From Sphingobacterium tenebrionis (GTDB taxonomy: Bacteria > Bacteroidota > Bacteroidia > Sphingobacteriales > Sphingobacteriaceae): 64,000 nt of DNA. Position 1 is the first letter of the stretch; each line of letters starts with the position of its first letter. A program made the translations under genes and the position numbers. The notes beneath the pieces were generated by a model that was given only the letters and a program-made list of their open reading frames with translations, was not told the DNA's origin and did not search any database. Positions 44,031 to 52,003 of the stretch are shown piece after piece. The stretch is taken from NCBI RefSeq assembly GCF_037126265.1, contig NZ_JAYLLN010000008.1:31905-95904 (forward strand), in the 5' to 3' direction.

Positions 44031-44945
44031 CTATCCTATCTTTTCTGCAATTCTTAATTTTGCACTCCGTGCTCTGTTATTTCTTGCCAGCTCTTCGGCA
44101 TTCGCTACGATCGCTTTGCGGCTGATCACCTTGAATGGCTTGATCTCATTTCCGAAGAAATCCTTCTCTACTTCCCCCTTGAATTTTCCTTTTGCCATGA
44201 AGTTCTTCACCAATCGGTCTTCCAAGGAATGGTAGGACATGACCACCAATCTGCCATTTGGCTTCAAAACAGCTTCTGTCTGTAATAAGAACTCCTGCAA
44301 AGCCTCTAACTCCTTATTCACCTCAATACGCAAGGCCTGAAAAACCTGCGCATGGTATTTATGTTCTTTTCCTTTGGGAACCAACTTCTGGATCACCTGC
44401 TTCAATTCCGCTACCGTTTGGATCTCTTGGTTCAGCCTCGCTGTGACGATCACCTTCGCCAGGGATTTTGCATTCTGGATCTCCCCATACATCCCAAAAA
44501 TCCGATGTAACTCTTCCTCCGGGTAAGTATTCAATAGTTTTTTCGCATCCAGGTCCGAAACCTGATCCATGCGCATATCCAGATCCGCATCAAAACGGAT
44601 GGAGAACCCACGGTCTGCCGCATCAAATTGATGCGATGAAACACCTAGATCGGCCAAAATGCCATCAACCTGCTTAACACCTTCTAAGCGTAGATAATTT
44701 TTTAAGAACTTGAAGTTCTGATGGATCAATTTGAACCTTGGATCATCCAACGCATTTTTAACCGCATCAGGATCTTGATCAAAGGCGTACAACCTACCGT
44801 TTTCGCCCAGATGTTTCAAGATTTCTTTGGAGTGGCCTCCGCCTCCAAACGTTACATCTACATAGGTACCGTTCGGATCAATTGCCAATGCATCGATGCA
44901 CTCCTGCAACATGACAGGTACATGGTATCCAATTTCATTACTCAT
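44031..44945 (-). CDS. rsmH: 16S rRNA (cytosine1402-N4)-methyltransferase
   Basis: A SAM-dependent enzyme (formerly MraW) that methylates C1402 of 16S rRNA. It is 304 residues from the ATG at 44945 (MSNEIGYHVPVMLQECIDAL). It shows YVDVTFGGGGHSKEIL (SAM motif I), LADLGVSSHQFD and VMSYHSLEDRLVKNF. A start nine codons upstream lies further inside mraZ and is less likely. With the chosen start it overlaps the mraZ stop by 8 bp. Confidence 0.97.
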   Translation of the reverse strand: MSNEIGYHVPVMLQECIDALAIDPNGTYVDVTFGGGGHSKEILKHLGENGRLYAFDQDPDAVKNALDDPRFKLIHQNFKFLKNYLRLEGVKQVDGILADLGVSSHQFDAADRGFSIRFDADLDMRMDQVSDLDAKKLLNTYPEEELHRIFGMYGEIQNAKSLAKVIVTARLNQEIQTVAELKQVIQKLVPKGKEHKYHAQVFQALRIEVNKELEALQEFLLQTEAVLKPNGRLVVMSYHSLEDRLVKNFMAKGKFKGEVEKDFFGNEIKPFKVISRKAIVANAEELARNNRARSAKLRIAEKIG

Positions 44946-45411
44946 CGATACTTCCTCCGAAATCAAATCCACCCATTACCTCTTCTGCCAAGGATGCGAA
45001 ATCTGCTTCATCCGCATCTCCCATCAATGCCTCGTACTCCTCTTTTGCCCAAACCTCGATCTTATCGAACGTACATTGCAAGAACACTTCGCCATGAATG
45101 TTTCCATATTCCAACAATGATTTTGGCAACAGGACACGTCCGGCAGCGTCCAAGGTCAATTCCGTAGCCCCCCGCATAAATTGACGAATGAAGTTTCTGT
45201 TCTTCGCATTATACTGGTTCAGTTTAGATAGCTGGAACATCTTTTTGTTCCATTCTTCCTTGGTATAGATCACTAAATTTTTCTCAAATCCACGGTTCAC
45301 CACTAGCCCTTCACGCTCTACATCAGGCAATTGCCTTTTGAGCGCGGCAGGGACCACCAATCTTCCCTTGGTGTCTAGCTTACATTCGAACTCGCCGATT
45401 AATGGATTCAT
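44938..45411 (-). CDS. mraZ: Transcriptional regulator MraZ
   Basis: A DNA-binding repressor of the dcw cluster built from two tandem SpoVT/AbrB-like swapped-hairpin halves. Both carry the family pattern: GEFECKLDTKGRLVVPAALK (residues 6-25) and ATELTLDAAGRVLLPKSLLEY (about 81-101). The 157-residue length is typical, with an acidic C-terminal extension. It is the first gene of the cluster. A triple TGTGGG array directly upstream fits autoregulation. Confidence 0.96.
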   Translation of the reverse strand: MNPLIGEFECKLDTKGRLVVPAALKRQLPDVEREGLVVNRGFEKNLVIYTKEEWNKKMFQLSKLNQYNAKNRNFIRQFMRGATELTLDAAGRVLLPKSLLEYGNIHGEVFLQCTFDKIEVWAKEEYEALMGDADEADFASLAEEVMGGFDFGGSIDE

Positions 45412-45455
45412 TTATTTGACTTCTACGGTAATTTTAATGTAAAAGTATACACTTT

Positions 45456-45483
45456 CTCCCACAATCCCCCACAATGCCCCACA
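45456..45483 (-). promoter_or_regulatory. MraZ operator: three TGTGGG boxes at 10-bp spacing
   Basis: On the minus strand, TGTGGG occurs three times with exactly 10-bp periodicity (complement CCCACA at 45478, 45468 and 45458), 47-72 bp upstream of the mraZ start. MraZ of other bacteria is known to bind three or four TGGG-containing direct repeats at 10-bp spacing. A near-consensus -7 box TACTTTTA (minus, 45447-45440) lies just downstream of the array. Confidence 0.8.
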
Positions 45484-45750
45484 AAAAAGTTTTCCACATA
45501 GGCATCCGCCTACAAAAACAGCCTTAAATAGGTCAAAAACAAGGGATTGTATTGAAACACAATAAATTAATGAATGTATCATAGGGATGTTTTTTAGGGT
45601 ATTTTTGGGTTAAATGGCTTGGTATTAAGCAGTAAAATGGCAAAATGAAAGGTAATGTGGGGCAAAGTGGAGGACTATTGAGAATGCAGATTTTTTAAGC
45701 CTTTTCGAGAGGTTTCCTTCGCTATAAAAGCAAGGTGAAAGTAACCTAAA

Positions 45751-45788
45751 AGTATGTAAAATGTATGTTCGACATAGATTTACATACT
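45751..45788. other. Long hairpin upstream of aspS
   Basis: AGTATGTAAA (45751-45760) pairs with TTTACATACT (45779-45788), and inside it TATGT (45764-45768) pairs with ACATA (45772-45776) around a TCG loop. There is no T-run, so it is not an obvious terminator. It lies about 140 bp before the aspS start and upstream of the likely promoter. Confidence 0.5.
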
Positions 45789-45892
45789 AAAACCCTGCTT
45801 TAAGCATGCTTTAAGGGCGAATCTAGTTTGAAAATGCGGTTTTAGCATAGAAAACTACCCTATTATAATTCTTTATTCTCGGATAAATCAGA

Positions 45893-45900
45893 TAATTTTG
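45893..45900 (+). promoter_or_regulatory. Probable aspS -7 box
   Basis: TAATTTTG matches TAnnTTTG and lies 27 bp before the aspS ATG. The -33 position shows TTC rather than TTG, so this is a weak match. Confidence 0.45.
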
Positions 45901-45927
45901 TAGCGCAAAAAAAATAATACAGAACAC

Positions 45928-47670
45928 ATGCATAGAACACATACCTGTGGCGAATTAAGAATCACAGACTTGGGAAAAACGGTAACCCTTAGTGGGTGGG
46001 TACAGAAATCTCGTGACTTGGGCGGAATGACCTTTATCGATGTTCGTGATCGATATGGCATCACCCAATTGACCTTCAACAGTGAGGACGACGAGGCTTT
46101 ACGTAGCCAAGCACGCGAATTGGGCCGTGAGTATGTGATCAAAGTGACAGGAACTGTAATTGAACGTTCCAGCAAGAACAGCAAAATCCCTACCGGAGAG
46201 ATCGAAATAAAGGTGAGCAATTTGGAAATCCTGAACGAATCCAAGCTACCTCCTTTCACGATCGAGGATGAAACCGATGGAGGTGAAGATATCCGGATGA
46301 AATACCGTTATCTGGACATCCGCCGTAACCCGGTGAAGAATTCCTTGTTATTCCGTCATAAGGTAGCGCAAGAAGTAAGAAATTACCTTTCTTCCTTGGA
46401 TTTCTGTGAGGTGGAAACTCCTTATTTAATCAAATCTACCCCTGAGGGTGCTAGGGACTTTATTGTTCCTTCCCGCATGAACCCAGGACAATTCTACGCG
46501 TTACCACAGTCGCCGCAAACATTCAAGCAATTATTGATGGTGGGCGGATTGGACAAATATTTCCAGATCGTAAAATGTTTCCGTGACGAGGACCTTCGTG
46601 CCGACAGACAGCCGGAGTTTACCCAGATAGACTGTGAAATGTCATTTGTGGAACAAGAGGATATCCTGAATGTATTTGAAGGAATGACCCGTCATCTTTT
46701 GAAGAACATCCATGGGATCGAATTGGAGCAATTTCCACGTATGACTTTTGATGAGGCCATGCGTACCTATGGTAATGACAAGCCAGATATTCGTTTCGGT
46801 ATGAAATTCGGCGAATTGAATGCGGTAGCACAACATAAGGATTTCGCCATTTTCAATAATGCGGAATTGGTGGTAGGTATCGCTGTTCCAGAAGCGGCAT
46901 CTTATACCCGTAAACAGATCGATGAACTGACCGATTGGGTAAAACGTCCGCAGGTTGGTGCTTCGGGAATGGTTTATGTGAAATGTGAAGCGGATGGTAC
47001 ATTTAAATCTTCCGTTGATAAATTCTACGACCAATCGGATCTGGCTAAATGGGCAGAAGCGACCGGCGCAAAAGCTGGAGATTTGATCCTGGTATTATCT
47101 GGTCCTGCGAATAAAGTTAGAGCGCAGTTGAGTGCCTTGCGTATGGAATTGGGTAATCGTTTAGGATTGCGCAAACCAGATGAATTTGCACCATTATGGG
47201 TAATTGATTTCCCATTGTTGGAATGGGATGAGGATACCGAGCGCTATCACGCCATGCATCACCCATTTACTTCACCTAAGGTAGAAGACATGCCTTTGTT
47301 GGATACCGATCCTGGAAAAGTACGCGCAAATGCTTATGACTTGGTATTGAATGGAAATGAAATCGGAGGCGGGTCGATCCGTATCCATGATAAAGATATG
47401 CAAGCCTTGATGTTCAAGCATTTAGGATTTACGCCTGAGCAGGCACAGGACCAATTCGGTTTCTTGATGAATGCTTTCCAATACGGAGCTCCTCCACACG
47501 GTGGATTGGCCTTTGGATTGGATCGTTTGGTAGCTATCCTTGGTGGCCAAGAAACGATCCGTGATTTCATCGCTTTCCCGAAAAACAATTCTGGAAGGGA
47601 TGTGATGATCGATGCGCCAGCTACCATCGCGAAAGAGCAATTGGACGAGTTGGGTTTGGGAATAAAATAG
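45928..47670 (+). CDS. aspS: Aspartyl-tRNA synthetase
   Basis: A class II synthetase that charges tRNA-Asp. The 580-residue protein has an N-terminal OB-fold (GWVQKSRDLGGMTFIDVRDRYG), motif 2 region with FRDEDLRADRQPEFTQIDCE, the bacterial-type GAD insertion domain in the middle (about 290-400) and motif 3 (GLAFGLDRLVAILGG) near the C-terminus. Presence of the GAD domain marks the bacterial type. Whether it is discriminating or also charges tRNA-Asn was not determined. It is transcribed alone. Confidence 0.97.
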   Translation: MHRTHTCGELRITDLGKTVTLSGWVQKSRDLGGMTFIDVRDRYGITQLTFNSEDDEALRSQARELGREYVIKVTGTVIERSSKNSKIPTGEIEIKVSNLEILNESKLPPFTIEDETDGGEDIRMKYRYLDIRRNPVKNSLLFRHKVAQEVRNYLSSLDFCEVETPYLIKSTPEGARDFIVPSRMNPGQFYALPQSPQTFKQLLMVGGLDKYFQIVKCFRDEDLRADRQPEFTQIDCEMSFVEQEDILNVFEGMTRHLLKNIHGIELEQFPRMTFDEAMRTYGNDKPDIRFGMKFGELNAVAQHKDFAIFNNAELVVGIAVPEAASYTRKQIDELTDWVKRPQVGASGMVYVKCEADGTFKSSVDKFYDQSDLAKWAEATGAKAGDLILVLSGPANKVRAQLSALRMELGNRLGLRKPDEFAPLWVIDFPLLEWDEDTERYHAMHHPFTSPKVEDMPLLDTDPGKVRANAYDLVLNGNEIGGGSIRIHDKDMQALMFKHLGFTPEQAQDQFGFLMNAFQYGAPPHGGLAFGLDRLVAILGGQETIRDFIAFPKNNSGRDVMIDAPATIAKEQLDELGLGIK

Positions 47671-47696
47671 TAAAAGAATATATTTCTTTCTTATTC

Positions 47697-47731
47697 AAAA
47701 AGCTTAAATGGAAAATCCATTTAGGCTTTTT
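47697..47731 (+). terminator. Terminator of aspS
   Basis: Stem AAAAAGC-T-TAAATGG / CCATTTA-G-GCTTTTT with a 5-nt loop and a trailing T-rich tract, 27 bp after the stop. Confidence 0.85.
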
Positions 47732-47778
47732 GATTTTTTAGCTGCATGAAAATTAGCAGATTTTTTTTATATTTAAAA

Positions 47779-47809
47779 TTGGCATCATACCTTTCATCTT
47801 TTATTTTTG
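47779..47809 (+). promoter_or_regulatory. Promoter of the LutB-like gene
   Basis: TTG (47779-47781), 20-nt spacer, TATTTTTG (47802-47809), a full match to the Bacteroidota consensus, 22 bp before the ATG at 47832. Confidence 0.7.
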
Positions 47810-47831
47810 CACGAAAGCTTAATCATCCCCT

Positions 47832-49220
47832 ATGGCACAAACTATTGCTGACAAATTCCTTAAAGATAGCTTGGAGAAATCCTTTGATCTGAAACATCGT
47901 CAGATTATCAATACAGGAATTGATAAATATAATACCGCCTTTGAAAAAGGGAAAAGCAAATTTTTTGATCTGGAGAATTCGAAATTAAAGGCTAACCTGA
48001 TCAAATGGAAAGCTATTGAAAATCTGGATAAATACCTATTGGATTTTGAGTCGAATTTCACGGCAAATGGTGGAAAGGTAATCTGGGCAAACGATGTGAA
48101 GGAAGCCCAAGAGGAGATCTGGCGCATCATGGAATACCATAATGCCCAATCGGTCATCAAATCAAAATCGATGGCTACCGAAGAAATCCACCTGAATGAT
48201 TTTTTGGAGAAAAAAGGGATCGAGACGGTTGAAAGTGATCTAGGCGAGTATATCATCCAACAATTAGGTCATAAACCTTATCACTTCGTGACCCCTGCGA
48301 TGCACCTTAGTTTGGAAGATATTGCAAAGGTCTACCACGAGAAATTTGATATGTCCTTGGAATCTTCAGCAGAAGAATTGACCATGAAAACCCGTGAGAT
48401 CATGCGGGAGAAATATACTAGCGCTGATATTGGTATCTCAGGTACCAACTTTTTAGTGGCAGATACCGGCAGTATAGCGATTACGGAGAATGAAGGAAAT
48501 GCCAGGTTGACCACCACTTTTCCCAAAGTTCATATTGCGGTGGTTGGAATTGAAAAGGTATTACCAAGCATCAATGACCTTGATTTATTTTGGCCATTAT
48601 TGGCATCCCATGGAACTGGTCAGAACCTGACCGTTTATAATACTTTATTATCAGGCCCTAAAAAAGGAACCGAAAGAGACGGACCAGAGGAGATGTATGT
48701 GATCCTCTTGGACAATGGTAGGACCAATGTATTGGAGCAGAAAGACCAGCGCCAAGGCTTATATTGTATACGTTGTGGTGCATGTTTGAATGTTTGTCCG
48801 ATCTATCAGAACATTGGTGGCCATACCTATGAAACCACCTACCAGGGACCTATTGGTTCATTGATCTCTCCACACCTGAACGGCATGAAGGAATTTAAGC
48901 ATTTGAGTTATGCTTCTTCGCTGTGTGGAAAGTGTACAGAGGTTTGTCCGGTAGGGATCGATATCCAAAAGATGTTGTTATTGAACCGCAGGGATTCCGT
49001 TCAGGAAGGCCTAGCTGCTCCGATGGAGGTTAGAGGCTGGAAGATGTTCACCTGGGCGATCCAAAAAAGAAAATGGATTGATTTCTTTGGTGGAAAGATG
49101 AAGAATTTCTTTGTGCGTAATTTTTTCAAGAAAGCTTGGGGAGATCAAAGGGAACTGCCAAAGATTGCAGATAAATCCTTTGCGCAGCAATGGAAGGAAA
49201 AACAGAAGCACGAGAAGTAA
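47832..49220 (+). CDS. lutB: LutB-like iron-sulfur protein (lactate utilisation)
   Basis: A 462-residue protein of the LutB/LldF family, the iron-sulfur subunit of the L-lactate oxidase complex LutABC. An N-terminal LUD domain (SADIGISGTNFLVADTGSIAITENEGNARLTT) is followed by two 4Fe-4S ferredoxin motifs, CIRCGACLNVCP and CGKCTEVCPVG, and a basic C-terminus. Neither LutA (CCG domain) nor LutC lies beside it, so its partners must be elsewhere or the role differs. It is monocistronic with a clear promoter; composite repeat R4 begins 23 nt after the stop. Confidence 0.85.
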   Translation: MAQTIADKFLKDSLEKSFDLKHRQIINTGIDKYNTAFEKGKSKFFDLENSKLKANLIKWKAIENLDKYLLDFESNFTANGGKVIWANDVKEAQEEIWRIMEYHNAQSVIKSKSMATEEIHLNDFLEKKGIETVESDLGEYIIQQLGHKPYHFVTPAMHLSLEDIAKVYHEKFDMSLESSAEELTMKTREIMREKYTSADIGISGTNFLVADTGSIAITENEGNARLTTTFPKVHIAVVGIEKVLPSINDLDLFWPLLASHGTGQNLTVYNTLLSGPKKGTERDGPEEMYVILLDNGRTNVLEQKDQRQGLYCIRCGACLNVCPIYQNIGGHTYETTYQGPIGSLISPHLNGMKEFKHLSYASSLCGKCTEVCPVGIDIQKMLLLNRRDSVQEGLAAPMEVRGWKMFTWAIQKRKWIDFFGGKMKNFFVRNFFKKAWGDQRELPKIADKSFAQQWKEKQKHEK

Positions 49221-49242
49221 AAAGGGGGTTTGCTAAGATTTA

Positions 49243-49502
49243 CGTCATTGCGAGGAGGCACGACGAAGCAATCTTTGGACTTTGTCATCCTGAATGCCCT
49301 TTGTCATCCTGAGCATCGTCGAAGGATCTGTACGGGTACTAGCGAAGAGATGCTTCGACTGCGCTCAGCATGACATGTGGGAAGATTGCTTCGTCGTACC
49401 TCCTCGCAATGACGAAGGGAGAAAGTTTGCTTCGTACCTCGCAATGACGAGAGGAGAAAGATTGCTTCGTTCCTCGCAATGACGCTGGCCCTCGCAATGA
49501 CG
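49243..49502. repeat. Composite nested palindromic repeat, copy R4
   Basis: The largest copy (260 bp), in the convergent gap between lutB and the VWA gene, ending 3 nt before the VWA stop codon. Left outer unit, then a partial inner copy (GTCATCCTGAATG), a full inner unit with stem ATCCT/AGGAT, the inverted inner unit with stem ATGCT/AGCAT, the inverted outer unit, and two or three further inverted outer units with shortened loops (TTGCTTCGTACCTCGCAA-type and TTGCTTCGTTCCTCGCAA-type) at 49420-49502. Confidence 0.9.
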
Positions 49503-49505
49503 GGA

Positions 49506-51347
49506 TTACCCCCCAGTATCCATCAAAGACTTACTATTCTCTGCCATCCTGATAAACTCTGCCCTATATCCCTCATCATCTTTTCCTTTGGCAGCTTTTG
49601 CTCTAGCGATCAAACTGGCAAAACTCGCTTTTTGTTTAAATTCTGAATTACGAATCAACATCCCAAACTCCGCAACTGCGGTTGCAAACCTAAAATCTTC
49701 ACTTGCTGCATCAATACCAACAGCCTTATCCGACACCACCACTTGCTGCAATTTGCTCACCTCACTTTTCGGATCCTTATACCTGAACTTCACCGTAGCC
49801 AATTCGCCATTCAAAGCACCTGCTTTAGATTTTCCATTTTCCTGATATTTCAAGGGATCAACCGTTCCAATAGCCGAACTCTTCACCCCTACCGGAACAA
49901 TCTCATAGATCGCAGTGACCGCATGCCCTACTCCCATATCTCCTCCCAATTTCTGGTCATTATTAAAATCTTCAGCGGCCAATAACCTATTCTCATACCC
50001 CACCAATCGGTAAGCCTGCACATAAGCCGGATTGAATTCCACTTGGATCTTCACATCCTTCGCCACCGTGAACATCGTTCCACCAAATTCAGTGACCATG
50101 GCTTTTCTGGCTTCCGCAATATTATCAATATAAGCATAGTTACCATGACCTTTATTCGCCAAGATCTCCATCTTACTATCCTTCAGGTTTCCCATACCAT
50201 AGCCCAGAACGGTTAAATGCACACCACTCTCCCGCTCTCTGCTGATCAGGCTTTCCATATCCTCATCCGAAGATGCACCCACATTGAAATCCCCATCAGT
50301 TGCCAATACAATACGGTTATTTCCATTCTTCAGAAAATTTTCCCGCGCTATATTATAGGCCATCTTAATTCCCGCGCCACCAGCGGTTGAACCACCAGCT
50401 TCCAATTCATCGATCGCATTTTTAATGGTCATCTTCTGATCACCAGCAGTACTTTTTAATTTCAACCCAGCTGAACCCGCGTAGGTTACAATGGCTACCT
50501 TATCCTCTGGTCTTAATTGATCCACCAATAATTTTAGGGACGATTTCACCAATGGCAAACGATTATGTCCAAACATAGAACCAGACACATCAATCAAGAA
50601 CACAAAGTTGGATGCTGGAAGCTTTTCTGTAGGCATATTTTTAGCTTTAAGTGCTATACGCATCAGTTTATGCTCTTTATTCCATGGCGAAGTCGCCAAC
50701 TCGGTAAAAATCTTTACTGGATCCCCATTGGTTGGGGCAGGCAGATTATATTGAAAATAGTTGATCATCTCCTCTACCCGTACCGCATCTTTCGGCGGCA
50801 GAGTTCCCGAATTGATCATCCTACGTACATTACTGTATGATGCGGCATCCACATCTACTGCAAAAGTGGATAAAGCTTCTTTCAGTGGTGAAATAAACTT
50901 ATTCTCATCAATGTTTTGATAGGATTCTGATTGCACAGGACTTGGAATACCCCGAACCACCATCCCGGGATGGTGGGATGCCACAACTGCCCCTACACGT
51001 TTTTGCGCTTTCACCTGCCCATATCCCATGACTGTTACTTCCTCTAACTGCATAGAACTCGCATCCATAAAAACCTCTAAATTCAATTTCTTGGCGATTT
51101 TTACGGTCTTGGTTTCAAATCCTAGGTAGGAAAACTCCAATACATCCCCTTTATCTGCCTGGATCTTAAAATACCCGTTCTTATCCGAGGTAGTGGCAAG
51201 GTTTTTCCCTTGTACCATAATCTGCACCCCAACAATGGGCTGTTTATTCGAATTATCCTTCACAAAGCCGGTAATTTCGGCTGCAATGGCTTGGCTCATA
51301 CCTCCTAGGGCAAACAGCAAAGCGAAAACATATAGTAATCTTTTCAT
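49506..51347 (-). CDS. Exported VWA-domain protein with CarboxypepD_reg domain (YfbK type)
   Basis: A 613-residue protein from the ATG at 51347 with signal peptide MKRLLYVFALLFALGGMSQAIAAE. Residues about 24-105 are a CarboxypepD_reg-like domain (TGFVKDNSNKQPIVGVQIM) ending in LEEVTVMGYGQ, which is the start of a SusC-type plug, and VVRGIPSP follows. Next comes the VWA N-terminal block (FAVDVDAASYSNVRRMINSG), then the VWA domain with MIDAS residues Asp253-x-Ser255-x-Ser257 (DVSGSM), and a YfbK-type C-terminal domain. An extracytoplasmic metal-dependent adhesion or scaffold role is inferred. It is divergent from the ECF sigma gene 96 bp away, so joint regulation is likely. The stop lies 3 nt from repeat R4. 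Confidence 0.88.
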   Translation of the reverse strand: MKRLLYVFALLFALGGMSQAIAAEITGFVKDNSNKQPIVGVQIMVQGKNLATTSDKNGYFKIQADKGDVLEFSYLGFETKTVKIAKKLNLEVFMDASSMQLEEVTVMGYGQVKAQKRVGAVVASHHPGMVVRGIPSPVQSESYQNIDENKFISPLKEALSTFAVDVDAASYSNVRRMINSGTLPPKDAVRVEEMINYFQYNLPAPTNGDPVKIFTELATSPWNKEHKLMRIALKAKNMPTEKLPASNFVFLIDVSGSMFGHNRLPLVKSSLKLLVDQLRPEDKVAIVTYAGSAGLKLKSTAGDQKMTIKNAIDELEAGGSTAGGAGIKMAYNIARENFLKNGNNRIVLATDGDFNVGASSDEDMESLISRERESGVHLTVLGYGMGNLKDSKMEILANKGHGNYAYIDNIAEARKAMVTEFGGTMFTVAKDVKIQVEFNPAYVQAYRLVGYENRLLAAEDFNNDQKLGGDMGVGHAVTAIYEIVPVGVKSSAIGTVDPLKYQENGKSKAGALNGELATVKFRYKDPKSEVSKLQQVVVSDKAVGIDAASEDFRFATAVAEFGMLIRNSEFKQKASFASLIARAKAAKGKDDEGYRAEFIRMAENSKSLMDTGG

Positions 51348-51442
51348 AGCGCGTTGATTTTTGACAAGGGATGCAGAAAAAAACAAATTTCCATAAACGA
51401 GAAAAAAAAATTAATTTTCAGCTTTTATAAAGCCGTAGCATT

Positions 51443-52003
51443 TTGTCGAAACAGACCATCCATACCGATGAGGAACTGCTCCAAGCCTTTCTGCAAGCTG
51501 GAGAACTTACCTATTTAGGTGAGCTGTTTCAACGGCACAGCGAAATGCTATACTATGTATGCCTCCGATACTTCAAAGAACCGGAAAGAAGCCGGGACGC
51601 CGTTATGCAGATTTTCGAAGAACTGATCGAAAAGGTAAAGAAACAGGATATCCAAGATTTTCCACGTTGGTTATATGTTGTTGGCAAGAACCATTGCCTG
51701 ATGGCCCTGCGTTCTGCAAAAAATAAAATGGAAATTGTTACAGACAGTTTTGTGGAATTTGGGGTAAACCTGCATCAGGAGGAAAACTATCAGGACAAGG
51801 AAGAGCAACTTTCCCAATTGGAACGTTGTATCGAGGTGCTGATCGATAAACAAAAACAGAGTATTCAACTCTTCTTTATAGAACAGAAGTGCTATAAAGA
51901 GGTTTCAGAAATAACAGGCTATAGCTTGAATGATGTAAAGAGTTATATTCAGAACGGGAAGCGCAATCTGAAGAACTGCATGGAAAGGAGTGGAAATGAA
52001 TAA
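51443..52003 (+). CDS. ECF-type RNA polymerase sigma factor
   Basis: A 186-residue sigma-70-family protein. Region 2 is about residues 20-90 (LFQRHSEMLYYVCLRYFKEPERSRDAVMQIFEELIEKV, then FPRWLYVVGKNHCLMALR) and region 4 is about 120-180 (LIDKQKQSIQLFFIEQKCYKEVSEITGYSLNDVKSYIQNGKRNLK). No ATG is available before region 2, so TTG at 51443 is the likely start. The downstream gene overlaps it by 8 bp, the usual sigma/anti-sigma arrangement. Region 2 is divergent from typical SusC-linked ECF factors. Confidence 0.88.
   Translation: MSKQTIHTDEELLQAFLQAGELTYLGELFQRHSEMLYYVCLRYFKEPERSRDAVMQIFEELIEKVKKQDIQDFPRWLYVVGKNHCLMALRSAKNKMEIVTDSFVEFGVNLHQEENYQDKEEQLSQLERCIEVLIDKQKQSIQLFFIEQKCYKEVSEITGYSLNDVKSYIQNGKRNLKNCMERSGNE

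Larger units (their letters stand above)
45412..45927. other. 516-bp intergenic region between mraZ and aspS
   Basis: No gene seen on either strand. From left to right it holds the dcw promoter zone with the MraZ boxes (45456-45483), an AT-rich stretch with no recognisable feature (about 45490-45740), a long hairpin (45751-45788), a short direct repeat of GCTTTAAG (about 45797-45815), and an aspS -7 box. Confidence 0.6.

Noticed and set aside
44721..45167. A 148-codon plus-strand open frame
   Set aside because: It lies antisense to rsmH and mraZ, both strongly supported; no family features.
49243..49502. CRISPR array
   Set aside because: Repeats are inverted, nested and unevenly spaced, with no unique spacers of constant length and no cas genes nearby.
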